A stretch of DNA of 64,000 bases from Hominiventricola filiformis (GTDB taxonomy: Bacteria > Bacillota > Clostridia > Lachnospirales > Lachnospiraceae). Shown here piece by piece: positions 41,941 through 50,103 of the stretch. The notes below the pieces were generated by a model that saw only the letters and a list, made by a program, of their open reading frames with translations, did no database searches and was not told the origin of the DNA. Numbering within the stretch: position 1 is the stretch's first letter; each line of letters opens with the position of its first letter. The stretch spans positions 1 to 64,000 of the forward strand of contig NZ_JAJEPS010000003.1 in the NCBI RefSeq assembly GCF_020686965.1. The letters are read 5' to 3'. The translations under genes were made by a program, and so were the position numbers.

Positions 41941-42810
41941 TTAGCCGTTTTGTTCCTTCACTTTTGCAGTTTTCCTGCCCTTCACAATCATGCAAAGGGA
42001 GAATACAATGAGTACCCCTGCCAACATCTGCGATACCGGAATTCCCGTTCCTCCAATCTGAAGCTGATCCGTCCGAAGACCTTCAATCCAGATACGTCCG
42101 AGCCCATATCCAAGCAGATAAGTCAAGAACAGTTCACCTTGGAATTTTTTTCGGGTACGGTACCAGTAGAGGACACAGATCACACCCAGATTCCATAACG
42201 ATTCATACAAAAACGTCGGATGAACCTGAATAAACTGTTCCCCACCAATCAACTGTACGTGTGCCCACATCTGATCCGTGATTTCATGCGCACGTACCGC
42301 ATTCACCGGAAGCTGCATGGCAAACAGTCCGTCCGTGTAACCGCCGAAAGCTTCTCTGTTGAAGAAATTTCCCCAGCGTCCCAGAATCTGTCCTGCTACC
42401 AGTCCGATACACGCCGTATCCAGCATCCGTGTGAAAGAAAGTTTTTTCACTCTGCTGTATACGAAAACCGTAGCAACCGCTCCGATTACTGCTCCATAGA
42501 TTGCAATACCGCCCTGCCGCAGATTAAAAATACTCAGCAGGTCATTCTTATAGTTGTCCCATGAGAAAATTACATAGTACGTTCTGGCGCAGATGATGGA
42601 CACCACAATGGCATAGATGACCAGATCTGTATACGTATCCGGATTCTGTCCGGTTCTCTTTGCTTCACGTTCTGCCAGATAAAGTCCCAGCAAGATGGAG
42701 CATCCCATAATAATTCCATAATAGGCAATATGAAAACCGTTAACGGAAATGAATTTTCCCACATGATCCAGGTAAATACCCAGATGTGGAAAATTGATTG
42801 ACATGTTCAT
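41941..42810 (-). CDS. lgt: prolipoprotein diacylglyceryl transferase
   Basis: 289 residues with seven membrane helices. The family motif appears as GRWGNFFNREAFGG; the His/Tyr-bearing first helices (NGFHIAYYGIIMG) and the RIWIEGLRTDQL end are also present. Lgt adds diacylglycerol to the lipobox Cys, so it serves the lipoproteins in this window (TctC, the OadG-like protein). The ATG has a modest AAAGGAAA site. The promoter carries two Spo0A boxes. Confidence 0.95.
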   Translation of the reverse strand: MNMSINFPHLGIYLDHVGKFISVNGFHIAYYGIIMGCSILLGLYLAEREAKRTGQNPDTYTDLVIYAIVVSIICARTYYVIFSWDNYKNDLLSIFNLRQGGIAIYGAVIGAVATVFVYSRVKKLSFTRMLDTACIGLVAGQILGRWGNFFNREAFGGYTDGLFAMQLPVNAVRAHEITDQMWAHVQLIGGEQFIQVHPTFLYESLWNLGVICVLYWYRTRKKFQGELFLTYLLGYGLGRIWIEGLRTDQLQIGGTGIPVSQMLAGVLIVFSLCMIVKGRKTAKVKEQNG

Positions 42811-42836
42811 TGATGTATTTCCTTTCCCACAGTTTT

Positions 42837-42891
42837 ATTCTACGTCCTGATCCGACTTTTTTCAACTTGCACTTGTCGACAAATTTCGACA
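42837..42891 (-). promoter_or_regulatory. lgt promoter with tandem Spo0A boxes
   Basis: Minus strand TTGAAA (42865-42860), 17-bp spacer, TAGAAT (42842-42837). Upstream are TGTCGAA (42891-42885), an exact 0A box, and TGTCGAC (42881-42875), one mismatch, with starts 10 bp apart on the same face. The second is part of the palindrome TTGTCGACAA. Confidence 0.65.
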
Positions 42892-42903
42892 CAGAAAAAT
42901 ATT

Positions 42904-44004
42904 CTATACATTGAAACGGAACAGAATCACATCGCCGTCTTTAACCACATAGTCTTTTCCTTCCATGCCGACGATTCCCTTTTCTCTCGCTGCGGAAAGG
43001 CTTCCATTATCAAGAAGATCCTGATAGTTCACAACCTCTGCCTTGATAAATCCGCGTTCAAAATCTGTATGAATCTTACCTGCTGCCTGCGGTGCCTTGG
43101 TACCTTTCTTGATAGTCCATGCACGACACTCATCTTCTCCTGCAGTCAGAAAACTGATCAGTCCCAAAAGGCTGTAGCTTGCTGCCACCAGTTTGTCAAG
43201 TCCACTGGACTCTACACCCAGATCCTCCAGGTATTCTTTCTTCTCATCCTCATCCAGTTCAGAGAGTTCCTGCTCAATCTGTGCACAGATGACAAATACT
43301 TCTGCGCCTTCTTCTTTTGCCATCTCTCTTACTTTTGCTACGTGTGGATTGGAAGCTCCGTCATCTGCCAGATCATCCTCTGTTACGTTGGCTGCATAGA
43401 TCGTCGGTTTTGCAGTCAGAAGATTGTAATTCTTAAACCACAGCTGATCATCTTCATCATCAGGCACCTCAAAGGTTCTTGCCATCTTGCCCTCTTCCAG
43501 ATGCGCTTTGACAGCCTCTACCAGTTCCAGTTCTTTGGCATAGGTTTTATCCATCTTTGCCTGTTTTCCGATCTTGGAAATTCTTCTCTCCAGAATCTCG
43601 ATATCAGAGAAGATCAGTTCCAGGTTAATCGTCTCAATATCTCTTGCCGGATCAATGGAACCATCCACATGGATGATATTCGGGTCCTCGAAGCAGCGTA
43701 CCACATGAACAATGGCGTCTACCTCACGGATATTTGCCAGAAACTGGTTGCCAAGTCCCTCACCTTTGCTGGCACCCTTTACCAGACCTGCAATATCTAC
43801 AAATTCAATGGTAGCCGGTGTTACTTTCTTTGTATGATACAGCTCGCCCAGTTTTACAATTCTCTCATCCGGGACAGATACGATGCCAACGTTCGGATCA
43901 ATTGTTGCAAAGGGATAGTTTGCAGACAGCGCCCCTGCCTTGGTCAGAGAATTAAATAATGTACTTTTTCCTACATTTGGAAGTCCGACGATACCTAATT
44001 TCAT
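42904..44004 (-). CDS. ychF: YchF-family ATPase
   Basis: 366 residues from ATG 44004; AAGG lies 11 bases before. The G1 motif GLPNVGKST is followed by the family's altered specificity region (NVTED in place of NKxD, so ATP is favoured), DIAGLVKGASKGEGLGN, a coiled-coil insert, and the C-terminal TGS domain ending DGDVILFRFNV. YchF binds ribosomes and takes part in stress responses. It is transcribed alone from a promoter whose product starts with a stable hairpin. Confidence 0.96.
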   Translation of the reverse strand: MKLGIVGLPNVGKSTLFNSLTKAGALSANYPFATIDPNVGIVSVPDERIVKLGELYHTKKVTPATIEFVDIAGLVKGASKGEGLGNQFLANIREVDAIVHVVRCFEDPNIIHVDGSIDPARDIETINLELIFSDIEILERRISKIGKQAKMDKTYAKELELVEAVKAHLEEGKMARTFEVPDDEDDQLWFKNYNLLTAKPTIYAANVTEDDLADDGASNPHVAKVREMAKEEGAEVFVICAQIEQELSELDEDEKKEYLEDLGVESSGLDKLVAASYSLLGLISFLTAGEDECRAWTIKKGTKAPQAAGKIHTDFERGFIKAEVVNYQDLLDNGSLSAAREKGIVGMEGKDYVVKDGDVILFRFNV

Positions 44005-44077
44005 GCTATCAATTACCTTGTTCAGAAATTCCTGGTTTCCAGGATGTTCTGCCTTTCTCTTTCTTTCCTTACACAGC

Positions 44078-44141
44078 TCGGGCAAATCCTGGCTGGATTT
44101 GCCCGATACAGCATTATATTATAGCACATCCCTGTGGGTTT
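44078..44141 (-). promoter_or_regulatory. ychF promoter and 5' stem-loop
   Basis: Overlapping TATAAT boxes lie at 44123-44118 and 44118-44113, the first with an extended TGC and a weak TTTCCA at -35. A perfect 12-bp hairpin (TCGGGCAAATCC/GGATTTGCCCGA, five-base loop, 44078-44106) begins right at the expected transcript start, a placement that often protects mRNA 5' ends. Confidence 0.65.
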
Positions 44142-44346
44142 GGAAAGAGGTGGTTCTGGGGTTCCGCACTTTATTGACCGGGTTCGGGCGTGGGCTCTGG
44201 GGTTATGTGTCCCGGACCGGGACGTGGATCTCTACACCAAACTTGCCAAAAAATTTCCTGCCTTTTTTGAAAAATGCGGAACTATCAGCCAACGAAGCCC
44301 GTTTCTGGCCCATTTCACGTAAAAAAGCTTGTTGTGGCGACGTAAA

Positions 44347-44389
44347 ACAGGAACTGGCGCGGAACTATTTTGATATAGACCCACGCCAG
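44347..44389 (-). terminator. probable terminator of the alcohol dehydrogenase gene
   Basis: On the minus strand CTGGCGTGG pairs with CCGCGCCAG (one G-U), large loop, then TTCCTGTTTT. It starts 5 bp after the stop codon. Confidence 0.55.
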
Positions 44390-44393
44390 GTTA

Positions 44394-45548
44394 TTAATCC
44401 CAGAGATTGCGGTACAGCTGTTCTACTTCTTCCTCTGTAATCGGCCGTCTGGTGTTCTGCGGACTTCCGCTCTCCATGGCATCATGCGCCATCTTTTCAA
44501 TTACATCGAAAAATTCTTTTCTGTCCACACCGTACTCTTCCAGTGTCGGAGTTTCCAGATCTTTAACCAGATCCTCTACTGCATCCATGAATTTTGCAGC
44601 TGCGGCTTCGTCGCTGTCCTCAGCAGTTGCTTTTCCGATGGTTCTTGCCAGATCAGCAAACCGGTCATAAGCTCCGGGCACTGCAAACTTCAGGCACTCT
44701 TTCAGCAGCATGGCATTGGAAAGGCCATGTGCAATATGAAACATGGCACCGATCGGACGGCTCATACCGTGAATGACTGTTACAGAAGAGTTGCAGAATG
44801 CAATTCCTGCTTCCAGCGCTGCCACTGACATCTGCACTCTTGCTTTCTCGTTCTGTCCATCGTGAAATGCAACCGGCAGATACTGGAAGATTCTCTTCAC
44901 TGCAGAAACAGCGAAGGTATCGGATAAAGTCTGTGCCTTTCTGGAGGTATATGCCTCTACTGCATGACAAAGTGCATCCAGTCCGGTAGCTGCCGTAATT
45001 TTCGGCGGTGCTGTCATAGTGAACTGCGGGTCAATAATTGCCAGATTCGGAATCAGCACATCTCCGGTCAGAAGCATTTTAATATCTCTCTTCGTATCCG
45101 TGATAATCGTAAATTTAGTAGCCTCGGAACCGGTACCTGCAGTCGTCGGGATTGCTGCCATCGGCGGCATCTTCACATCAATCACTTTTCCCATATAATC
45201 GGAAATGTTTCCACCGCCTGCTGCCATCATACCGATTGCTTTCATGGAATCAATTGGGCTTCCGCCGCCGAGCGCTACCAGGAAATCACATTCCTCATCT
45301 TTATACATTTTCAGACCAGCTTCAATCATAGTGTCTGTCGGCTCTCCAGTCACACCGCTGAAAATCACATATTCAATTCCCTGATTTTTCAGGGCAGTCT
45401 CTACTTTTGCACAGTTTCCAAGACCGACCATGACACTGTCTGTCACAAGCAGTGCTTTTTTTCCCATAGAGCCAAATTTCTTTTCTGCCAGTTCAAGAGC
45501 CCCTGAACCTGATACAATCTGTCCCGGTACAATAAAATCTCTTGCCAT
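44394..45548 (-). CDS. iron-containing (type III) alcohol dehydrogenase
   Basis: 384 residues from ATG 45548, six bases after GGAGG. Dinucleotide motif GGGSPID (94-100), TTAGTGSE (135-142) and the metal ligands Asp191, His195, His260 and His274 (DALCH, HGMSRP, HIAHG). The family includes 1,3-propanediol, butanol and lactaldehyde dehydrogenases; it likely disposes of reducing power by turning an aldehyde into an alcohol. An extended -10 promoter (TGCTATAAT, minus 45596-45588) precedes it. Single-gene unit. Confidence 0.93.
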   Translation of the reverse strand: MARDFIVPGQIVSGSGALELAEKKFGSMGKKALLVTDSVMVGLGNCAKVETALKNQGIEYVIFSGVTGEPTDTMIEAGLKMYKDEECDFLVALGGGSPIDSMKAIGMMAAGGGNISDYMGKVIDVKMPPMAAIPTTAGTGSEATKFTIITDTKRDIKMLLTGDVLIPNLAIIDPQFTMTAPPKITAATGLDALCHAVEAYTSRKAQTLSDTFAVSAVKRIFQYLPVAFHDGQNEKARVQMSVAALEAGIAFCNSSVTVIHGMSRPIGAMFHIAHGLSNAMLLKECLKFAVPGAYDRFADLARTIGKATAEDSDEAAAAKFMDAVEDLVKDLETPTLEEYGVDRKEFFDVIEKMAHDAMESGSPQNTRRPITEEEVEQLYRNLWD

Positions 45549-45670
45549 CTTACGCCTCCACAATTATCTTGTTATTTATTTAACATAATTATAGCACTCC
45601 CAAATTTGTTTTTATATGTACTATACTGCAGCAAATATTTCCTATCATAAACGTCCGAATACTTCTGCAT

Positions 45671-45699
45671 AAAAAACGCCTGCGGTTACCCGCAGACGC
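45671..45699 (-). terminator. rseP operon terminator
   Basis: GCGTCTGCGG/CCGCAGGCG with a four-base loop, followed by TTTTTT on the minus strand. Ends the pyrH-to-rseP gene run. Confidence 0.9.
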
Positions 45700-45715
45700 T
45701 TCTCATTTTCATTTC

Positions 45716-46747
45716 TTATCTTAAAAAAATCTTATACACATCATTAAAAAGAATCAGCACCATCAGTCCCATGAGGAACACGAAGCCCAGAAAGTGCACC
45801 ATGCTCTCTTTCTCTGCCGGAAGTGCCTTTCCGCGGATGGCTTCGATAATCAAGAATACCAGCCGTCCGCCATCCAGTGCAGGGATAGGCAGGAGGTTCA
45901 TGACCCCCAGGTTGACGCTTAGGAGAATTGCCATCATCAGCAGATTCATAGCCACATAGAACCAGCCATCCGGACGGGATTCCTGATAAGTATCACCGAT
46001 GGCATCCACGATGCCAACCGGACCGGACATTTCATTTAAGCCCACTTGTCCGCGCACCAGCATGGACAGACTCTCTACCGTGGCTTTCATCCAGTAGCGG
46101 ACTTCCGCCCCACTGTAGCCGAACACCTGGAGCACATTTCCTTTATCCCGGTAAACAGATTTGGAAAATCCATAGAGGTAAGCTCCATTTTCACTCTGAA
46201 GCGGTGTCAAAGTCACTTTGTAGCTCTCGCCGTCTCTTTTGTAGGTTACTTCTGCGGTCTGTCCCTGATGAAGGGTACTGTAGAGGCTTACTTCCCTGTA
46301 CAGAAAAGTGTGACTGCCGCCGATACTGGTGATCTGGTCACCATCCTCCATGCCGGCTGCTTCCGCTGCGGAACCGGGGATGACATTGATTACGGTACTG
46401 TCATAGCCCACTCCTGCCACAATGATCATGGCCATCAGATAGGCAAGGATAAAGTTAAAGATGGGACCTGCCGCCACTACGGAAATCCGCGTCCAGACGG
46501 AAGCACTTCCAAAGGATCCCTCTTCGTCGCTGTCTCCATCCTCTCCCACCATCAGGCAGGAACCGCCAAATGGAAGCAGCTTCAGAGAATACCGGGTTCC
46601 ACCCCACTCATGGCTCCACAGTCTTGGCCCCATGCCAAGGGAAAATTCCGTCACCGCAATCCCGCCCCGCTTCGCCAGGAGAAAATGTCCCAACTCATGG
46701 AACAGCACAAGGGCACTGAAAATAATCAGTGCAAAAATGATACTCAA
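45716..46747 (-). CDS. rseP: RIP metalloprotease RseP (site-2 protease)
   Basis: 343 residues from TTG 46747; the last codons and stop of dxr (AGC AGG TGG TAG) supply the ribosome site, so the two are tightly coupled. H17ELGH21 lies in the first membrane helix, a PDZ domain in the middle (VINVIPGSAAEAAGMEDGDQI), and the third metal ligand motif NLLPIPALDGGR near the C-terminus. It cuts membrane-embedded anti-sigma factors or signal peptides. Last gene of the operon. Confidence 0.95.
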   Translation of the reverse strand: MSIIFALIIFSALVLFHELGHFLLAKRGGIAVTEFSLGMGPRLWSHEWGGTRYSLKLLPFGGSCLMVGEDGDSDEEGSFGSASVWTRISVVAAGPIFNFILAYLMAMIIVAGVGYDSTVINVIPGSAAEAAGMEDGDQITSIGGSHTFLYREVSLYSTLHQGQTAEVTYKRDGESYKVTLTPLQSENGAYLYGFSKSVYRDKGNVLQVFGYSGAEVRYWMKATVESLSMLVRGQVGLNEMSGPVGIVDAIGDTYQESRPDGWFYVAMNLLMMAILLSVNLGVMNLLPIPALDGGRLVFLIIEAIRGKALPAEKESMVHFLGFVFLMGLMVLILFNDVYKIFLR

Positions 46748-46748
46748 T

Positions 46749-47891
46749 CTACCACCTGCTCTCAATCAGTTCATAGGTTGCCGCTTCTGTCTCCAGAATC
46801 TGCTCTACTGTCGGATTCTCTGTCACTTTATGTTCTGCCATGCAGCTTCTGATGATTTCCGGAATATCCAGAAAACCGATCTTACGATCCAGGAATTTGG
46901 CAACTGCACGCTCATTGGCTGCATTGTAGACTGTCGGCATAGTGCCGCCTGCTGCCGCTGCATTAAAGGCCAGCTTCAGTCCCGGGAAGTTCTCCATATC
47001 CGGCTTCTCAAAAGTAATCTGATTCAGTGTCCAGAAATCCAGACAATCTCCCGGCAGATGCCGGCGGTTCGGATAATACAGGGCATACTGGATCGGAAGT
47101 TTCATATCCGGTGTGCCAAGCTGCGCGATGACCGCGCCGTCCACGAACTCTACCATGGAATGGATGATACTCTTCGGCTGTACCACGATCTGAATATCTT
47201 TTGGTTCCACACCAAAGAGCCAGCGGGCCTCCATCATTTCCAGTCCCTTATTGACCAGAGTTGCCGAATCAATGGTAATCTTTCTTCCCATGGACCAGTT
47301 GGGATGCTTCAGTGCGTCCTCCACCTGGACATTTTTCAGTTCTTCTTTTTTCTTTCCGCGGAACGGGCCGCCGGATGCCGTCAGAAGAATCTTCTTCAGC
47401 TGATCCTTATGCTCACCGTTCAGACACTGGAAAATGGCGCTGTGCTCGCTGTCCACCGGGAGAATTTTCACATGACACTCTTCTGCCAGCGGCATGATAA
47501 TGTGTCCTGCGGTTACCAGAGTCTCTTTATTTGCCAGCGCAATGTCTTTTCCGGCTTTCATGGCTGCAATGGTCGGACGGATACCGATCATACCGACGAT
47601 AGCCGTTACCAGAATCTCAGATGCCGGGTCTGTTGCCACTTCCAGAAGTCCATCCATACCGGATACGACTTTTACCGGAAGATCCTTTACCCGATCCCGT
47701 AATTCTTTTGCTTTTTTCTCGGTCCACATAGCCGCCAGAACCGGATGAAATTCCCGGATCTGTTTTTCCATCAGATCAACGTTGCCGCCTGCTGCCAGTG
47801 CGGTAATCTGAAGATCTCCGTTCTCCCGTGCCACTTCCAGGGTCTGGGTACCGATGGAACCGGTGGAACCTAATATTGCTACTTTCTTCAT
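46749..47891 (-). CDS. dxr: 1-deoxy-D-xylulose 5-phosphate reductoisomerase
   Basis: 380 residues from ATG 47891 behind AGGAGAG. NADPH motif LGSTGSIGTQTLEV, the metal/substrate region VDSEHSAIFQCL, the flexible-loop tract GRKITIDSATLVNKGLEMMEARWLF and the C-terminal helices are present. It makes MEP, committing to the non-mevalonate isoprenoid route that feeds UppS upstream in the same operon. Confidence 0.97.
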   Translation of the reverse strand: MKKVAILGSTGSIGTQTLEVARENGDLQITALAAGGNVDLMEKQIREFHPVLAAMWTEKKAKELRDRVKDLPVKVVSGMDGLLEVATDPASEILVTAIVGMIGIRPTIAAMKAGKDIALANKETLVTAGHIIMPLAEECHVKILPVDSEHSAIFQCLNGEHKDQLKKILLTASGGPFRGKKKEELKNVQVEDALKHPNWSMGRKITIDSATLVNKGLEMMEARWLFGVEPKDIQIVVQPKSIIHSMVEFVDGAVIAQLGTPDMKLPIQYALYYPNRRHLPGDCLDFWTLNQITFEKPDMENFPGLKLAFNAAAAGGTMPTVYNAANERAVAKFLDRKIGFLDIPEIIRSCMAEHKVTENPTVEQILETEAATYELIESRW

Positions 47892-47918
47892 CGTTCTTCT
47901 CTCCTGTAGAATCTCCAA

Positions 47919-48728
47919 TTAATGATTAAAATATAATGCCAGAATGTAAATCATGGGCGCGGTCACAATGACGCTGTCAAACCGGTCCAGAATACCGCCG
48001 TGTCCCGGAATGAGGGTCCCATAATCCTTGATATCATGTTGTCTCTTCACCGCAGAAGCTGCCAGATCACCGATCTGGGAGGCAGCCGCGCCGACTCCAC
48101 AGATTACCGCATAAAGTCCCGGATCTCCCTCTGCCAGTGCGCCGAACAGAGCACCAAGAAGGGCAGCGCCCACTACGCCGCCTACGGCACCTTCTATGGA
48201 TTTCTTCGGGCTCAACACCGGCGCCAGCCTGTGTTTGCCAACGAGCACACCGGTGCAGTAGGCACAGGTATCACAGCCCCAGGCGCTTAAGAAAATAAGC
48301 CATACCAGCTGAAAGCCATCCTCCAGCATCCTGGTCTGGTAAATAAAACTCAACATCACCGGCACATACAGAATTCCAAAATAAGCTTCCGTAATCTTCC
48401 GGGTATCATACTTCGGAAAGGAAAATACATAAACAGCCAGAAACAGCATCAGGGTAATGACCAGAGTCATCCACAGATTTTCTTTCCATGCCAGATCTCC
48501 TCCGCAGACAATCCATTCCAGAAATGCCCACATACCGGTTCCGATCATACCAATCCACCAGAGCAGATCATTTTTCTGAATATCCACTGCCCGGTAAAAT
48601 TCATGCAGTCCCACAAAACCGGCCAGCGTCACCGCAATCCAGAGCGGCCAGCTGCCATAGGCACCAGTCACCAAAATGATTGCCACCAGAAGGATTCCGC
48701 TTCCCAGTCTGGTTAAAAATGATTTCAT
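47919..48728 (-). CDS. cdsA: phosphatidate cytidylyltransferase
   Basis: 269 residues, about eight membrane helices, with the family signature at the C-terminus: KDYGTLIPGHGGILDRFDSVIVTAP. It makes CDP-diacylglycerol for phospholipids. It overlaps the end of uppS by 4 bp (ATGA type), so translation is coupled. Confidence 0.96.
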   Translation of the reverse strand: MKSFLTRLGSGILLVAIILVTGAYGSWPLWIAVTLAGFVGLHEFYRAVDIQKNDLLWWIGMIGTGMWAFLEWIVCGGDLAWKENLWMTLVITLMLFLAVYVFSFPKYDTRKITEAYFGILYVPVMLSFIYQTRMLEDGFQLVWLIFLSAWGCDTCAYCTGVLVGKHRLAPVLSPKKSIEGAVGGVVGAALLGALFGALAEGDPGLYAVICGVGAAASQIGDLAASAVKRQHDIKDYGTLIPGHGGILDRFDSVIVTAPMIYILALYFNH

Positions 48729-49420
48729 TCTTCCTTCACTCCCCCATAACGACGATCTCTGCCGTTATATTTTTCAATGGCTTTTTCCAGTTCTGCCTTG
48801 TTAAAATCAGGCCACGGCACATCTGTAAAATAAAATTCCGTATACGCCAGCTGCCACATAAGGTAATTGGAAAGACGCAGCTCTCCGCTGGTACGGATCA
48901 GAAGATCCGGATCCGGGATGCCTGCCGTATCCAGATGGTCGGAAATCGTCTCCTCCGTAATATCCTCCGGACGGATGCCTTCCTCCACAATCTTCGTCAC
49001 GGCTCTGCGGATCTCATCACGGCTTCCGTAGTTGATGGCAATGGTAAAATTCAATCCATCCTGATCTTTGGACTCTTCTTCCAGTTTGGCAATGCTGTCC
49101 TGGATATCCTGTGCCAGTCCGGTCTTATCACCGATGACGCGGACTTTCATATGATTCTTCTTTGCTGTTTTGACACAGGTTTTCATATAATTGCGGAGCA
49201 GTGTCATAAGGGCATCCACTTCATCCTTGCTGCGCTTCCAGTTCTCCGTGGAAAAAGCATAGACCGTCAGGTATTTAATCCCCATATTATATGCTTCTTC
49301 ACAGATTCTCTCCACATTTTTTGCCCCCTGGACATGTCCGTAATTACGGGGCATTCCTTTTGCCTTTGCCCACCGTCCGTTGCCGTCCAGAATAATGGCT
49401 ACATGCTGCGGAATCTTCAT
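48725..49420 (-). CDS. uppS: isoprenyl transferase (undecaprenyl diphosphate synthase)
   Basis: 231 residues: HVAIILDGNGRWAK with the catalytic Asp, YAFSTENWKRS, NFTIAINYGSRDEI and PDLLIRTSGELRLSNYLMWQLAYTEFYF, all family blocks. It builds the C55 lipid carrier for wall polymers. GGAGG lies before the ATG. It follows frr after a gap that holds a large imperfect hairpin. Confidence 0.97.
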   Translation of the reverse strand: MKIPQHVAIILDGNGRWAKAKGMPRNYGHVQGAKNVERICEEAYNMGIKYLTVYAFSTENWKRSKDEVDALMTLLRNYMKTCVKTAKKNHMKVRVIGDKTGLAQDIQDSIAKLEEESKDQDGLNFTIAINYGSRDEIRRAVTKIVEEGIRPEDITEETISDHLDTAGIPDPDLLIRTSGELRLSNYLMWQLAYTEFYFTDVPWPDFNKAELEKAIEKYNGRDRRYGGVKEE

Positions 49421-49457
49421 ATTATTTCATCCTCCACATTTCCTTAAAACGTATTTT

Positions 49458-49518
49458 AGGCTGCCGCCGGGAAGAAAGCGCAATATTTCCCACACTTTCT
49501 CCATTCCGACAGCAGCCT
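49458..49518 (-). other. long intercistronic hairpin between frr and uppS
   Basis: AGGCTGCTGTCGG pairs with CCGGCGGCAGCCT (13 bp, two G-U), enclosing a second stem GGAGAAAG/CTTTCTTCC. No T-run follows, so it is not a standard terminator; it may be an RNA processing or stability element. Confidence 0.5.
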
Positions 49519-49533
49519 CCCTCACCGCATGCC

Positions 49534-50088
49534 TTATACGGTCATAATCTCTTTTGTCTTCTCTTCAATGGCTTTGTCGATGTCGGCAATATATTTGTCC
49601 GTCATCTTCTGCACCTTGGTCTCCAGATCTTTCTGGTCATCCTCAGTCAGCTCATTGTTCTTGTTCATCTTCTTGAATGCTTCGTTTGCATCACGACGGA
49701 TATTACGGATGGCAACCTTTGCCTCGTCACCTTTCTTCTTAACATCCTTTGCCAGCACCTTTCTGCGCTCCTCTGTCAGCTCCGGGAATACCAGACGGAT
49801 GGAAGAACCATCGTTGGTCGGATTGATGCCAAGCTCAGAAGTCATGATGGCTTTCTCGATCTCTTTGATCATTTTCTTTTCCCACGGCTGAATCTGGATG
49901 ATTCTTGCCTCCGGAACAGAAATATTTCCAACCTGCTGCAGCGGGGTCGGTGTTCCGTAATAATCTACTTTAATTTTATCCAGCACATGCGGATTGGCAC
50001 GTCCTGCACGGATAGCTGCCAGATCTCTTCCCAGTGCATCAAAGGATTTGGTCATTTTGCTCTCATATACCTGTAATCTCTCGTCCAT
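49534..50088 (-). CDS. frr: ribosome recycling factor
   Basis: 184 residues with the three-helix bundle and small beta domain (AIRAGRANPHVLDKIKVDYYGTPTPLQQVGNI; IRNIRRDANEAFKKM). It splits post-termination ribosomes with EF-G. It follows pyrH by 15 bp, the usual pairing, but rpsB and tsf, which normally precede them, are not here. Confidence 0.98.
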   Translation of the reverse strand: MDERLQVYESKMTKSFDALGRDLAAIRAGRANPHVLDKIKVDYYGTPTPLQQVGNISVPEARIIQIQPWEKKMIKEIEKAIMTSELGINPTNDGSSIRLVFPELTEERRKVLAKDVKKKGDEAKVAIRNIRRDANEAFKKMNKNNELTEDDQKDLETKVQKMTDKYIADIDKAIEEKTKEIMTV

Positions 50089-50103
50089 GAATAAGTCCTC
50101 CCT

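Larger units (their letters stand above)
44005..44393. other. 389-bp gap: ychF promoter/leader plus a G+C-rich unexplained element
   Basis: 44078-44141 is the ychF control region. 44354-44389 is the probable alcohol dehydrogenase terminator. Between them, 44150-44350 contains no supported gene but has a perfect 15-bp palindrome (GTCCCGG-A-CCGGGAC, 44209-44223), an 8-bp inverted repeat GTTCCGCA/TGCGGAAC (44161-44168, 44275-44282) and a repeated GCGGAACTAT (44276-44285, 44359-44368). Its base composition is visibly more G+C-rich than other gaps here. Confidence 0.5.

Noticed and set aside
43940..44440. 166-codon plus-strand open frame
   Set aside because: Overlaps the ends of ychF and the alcohol dehydrogenase on the other strand and has no ribosome site; kept only as part of the unexplained element.
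46461..47702. 413-codon plus-strand open frame
   Set aside because: Opposite rseP and dxr, both clearly coding; no family features.
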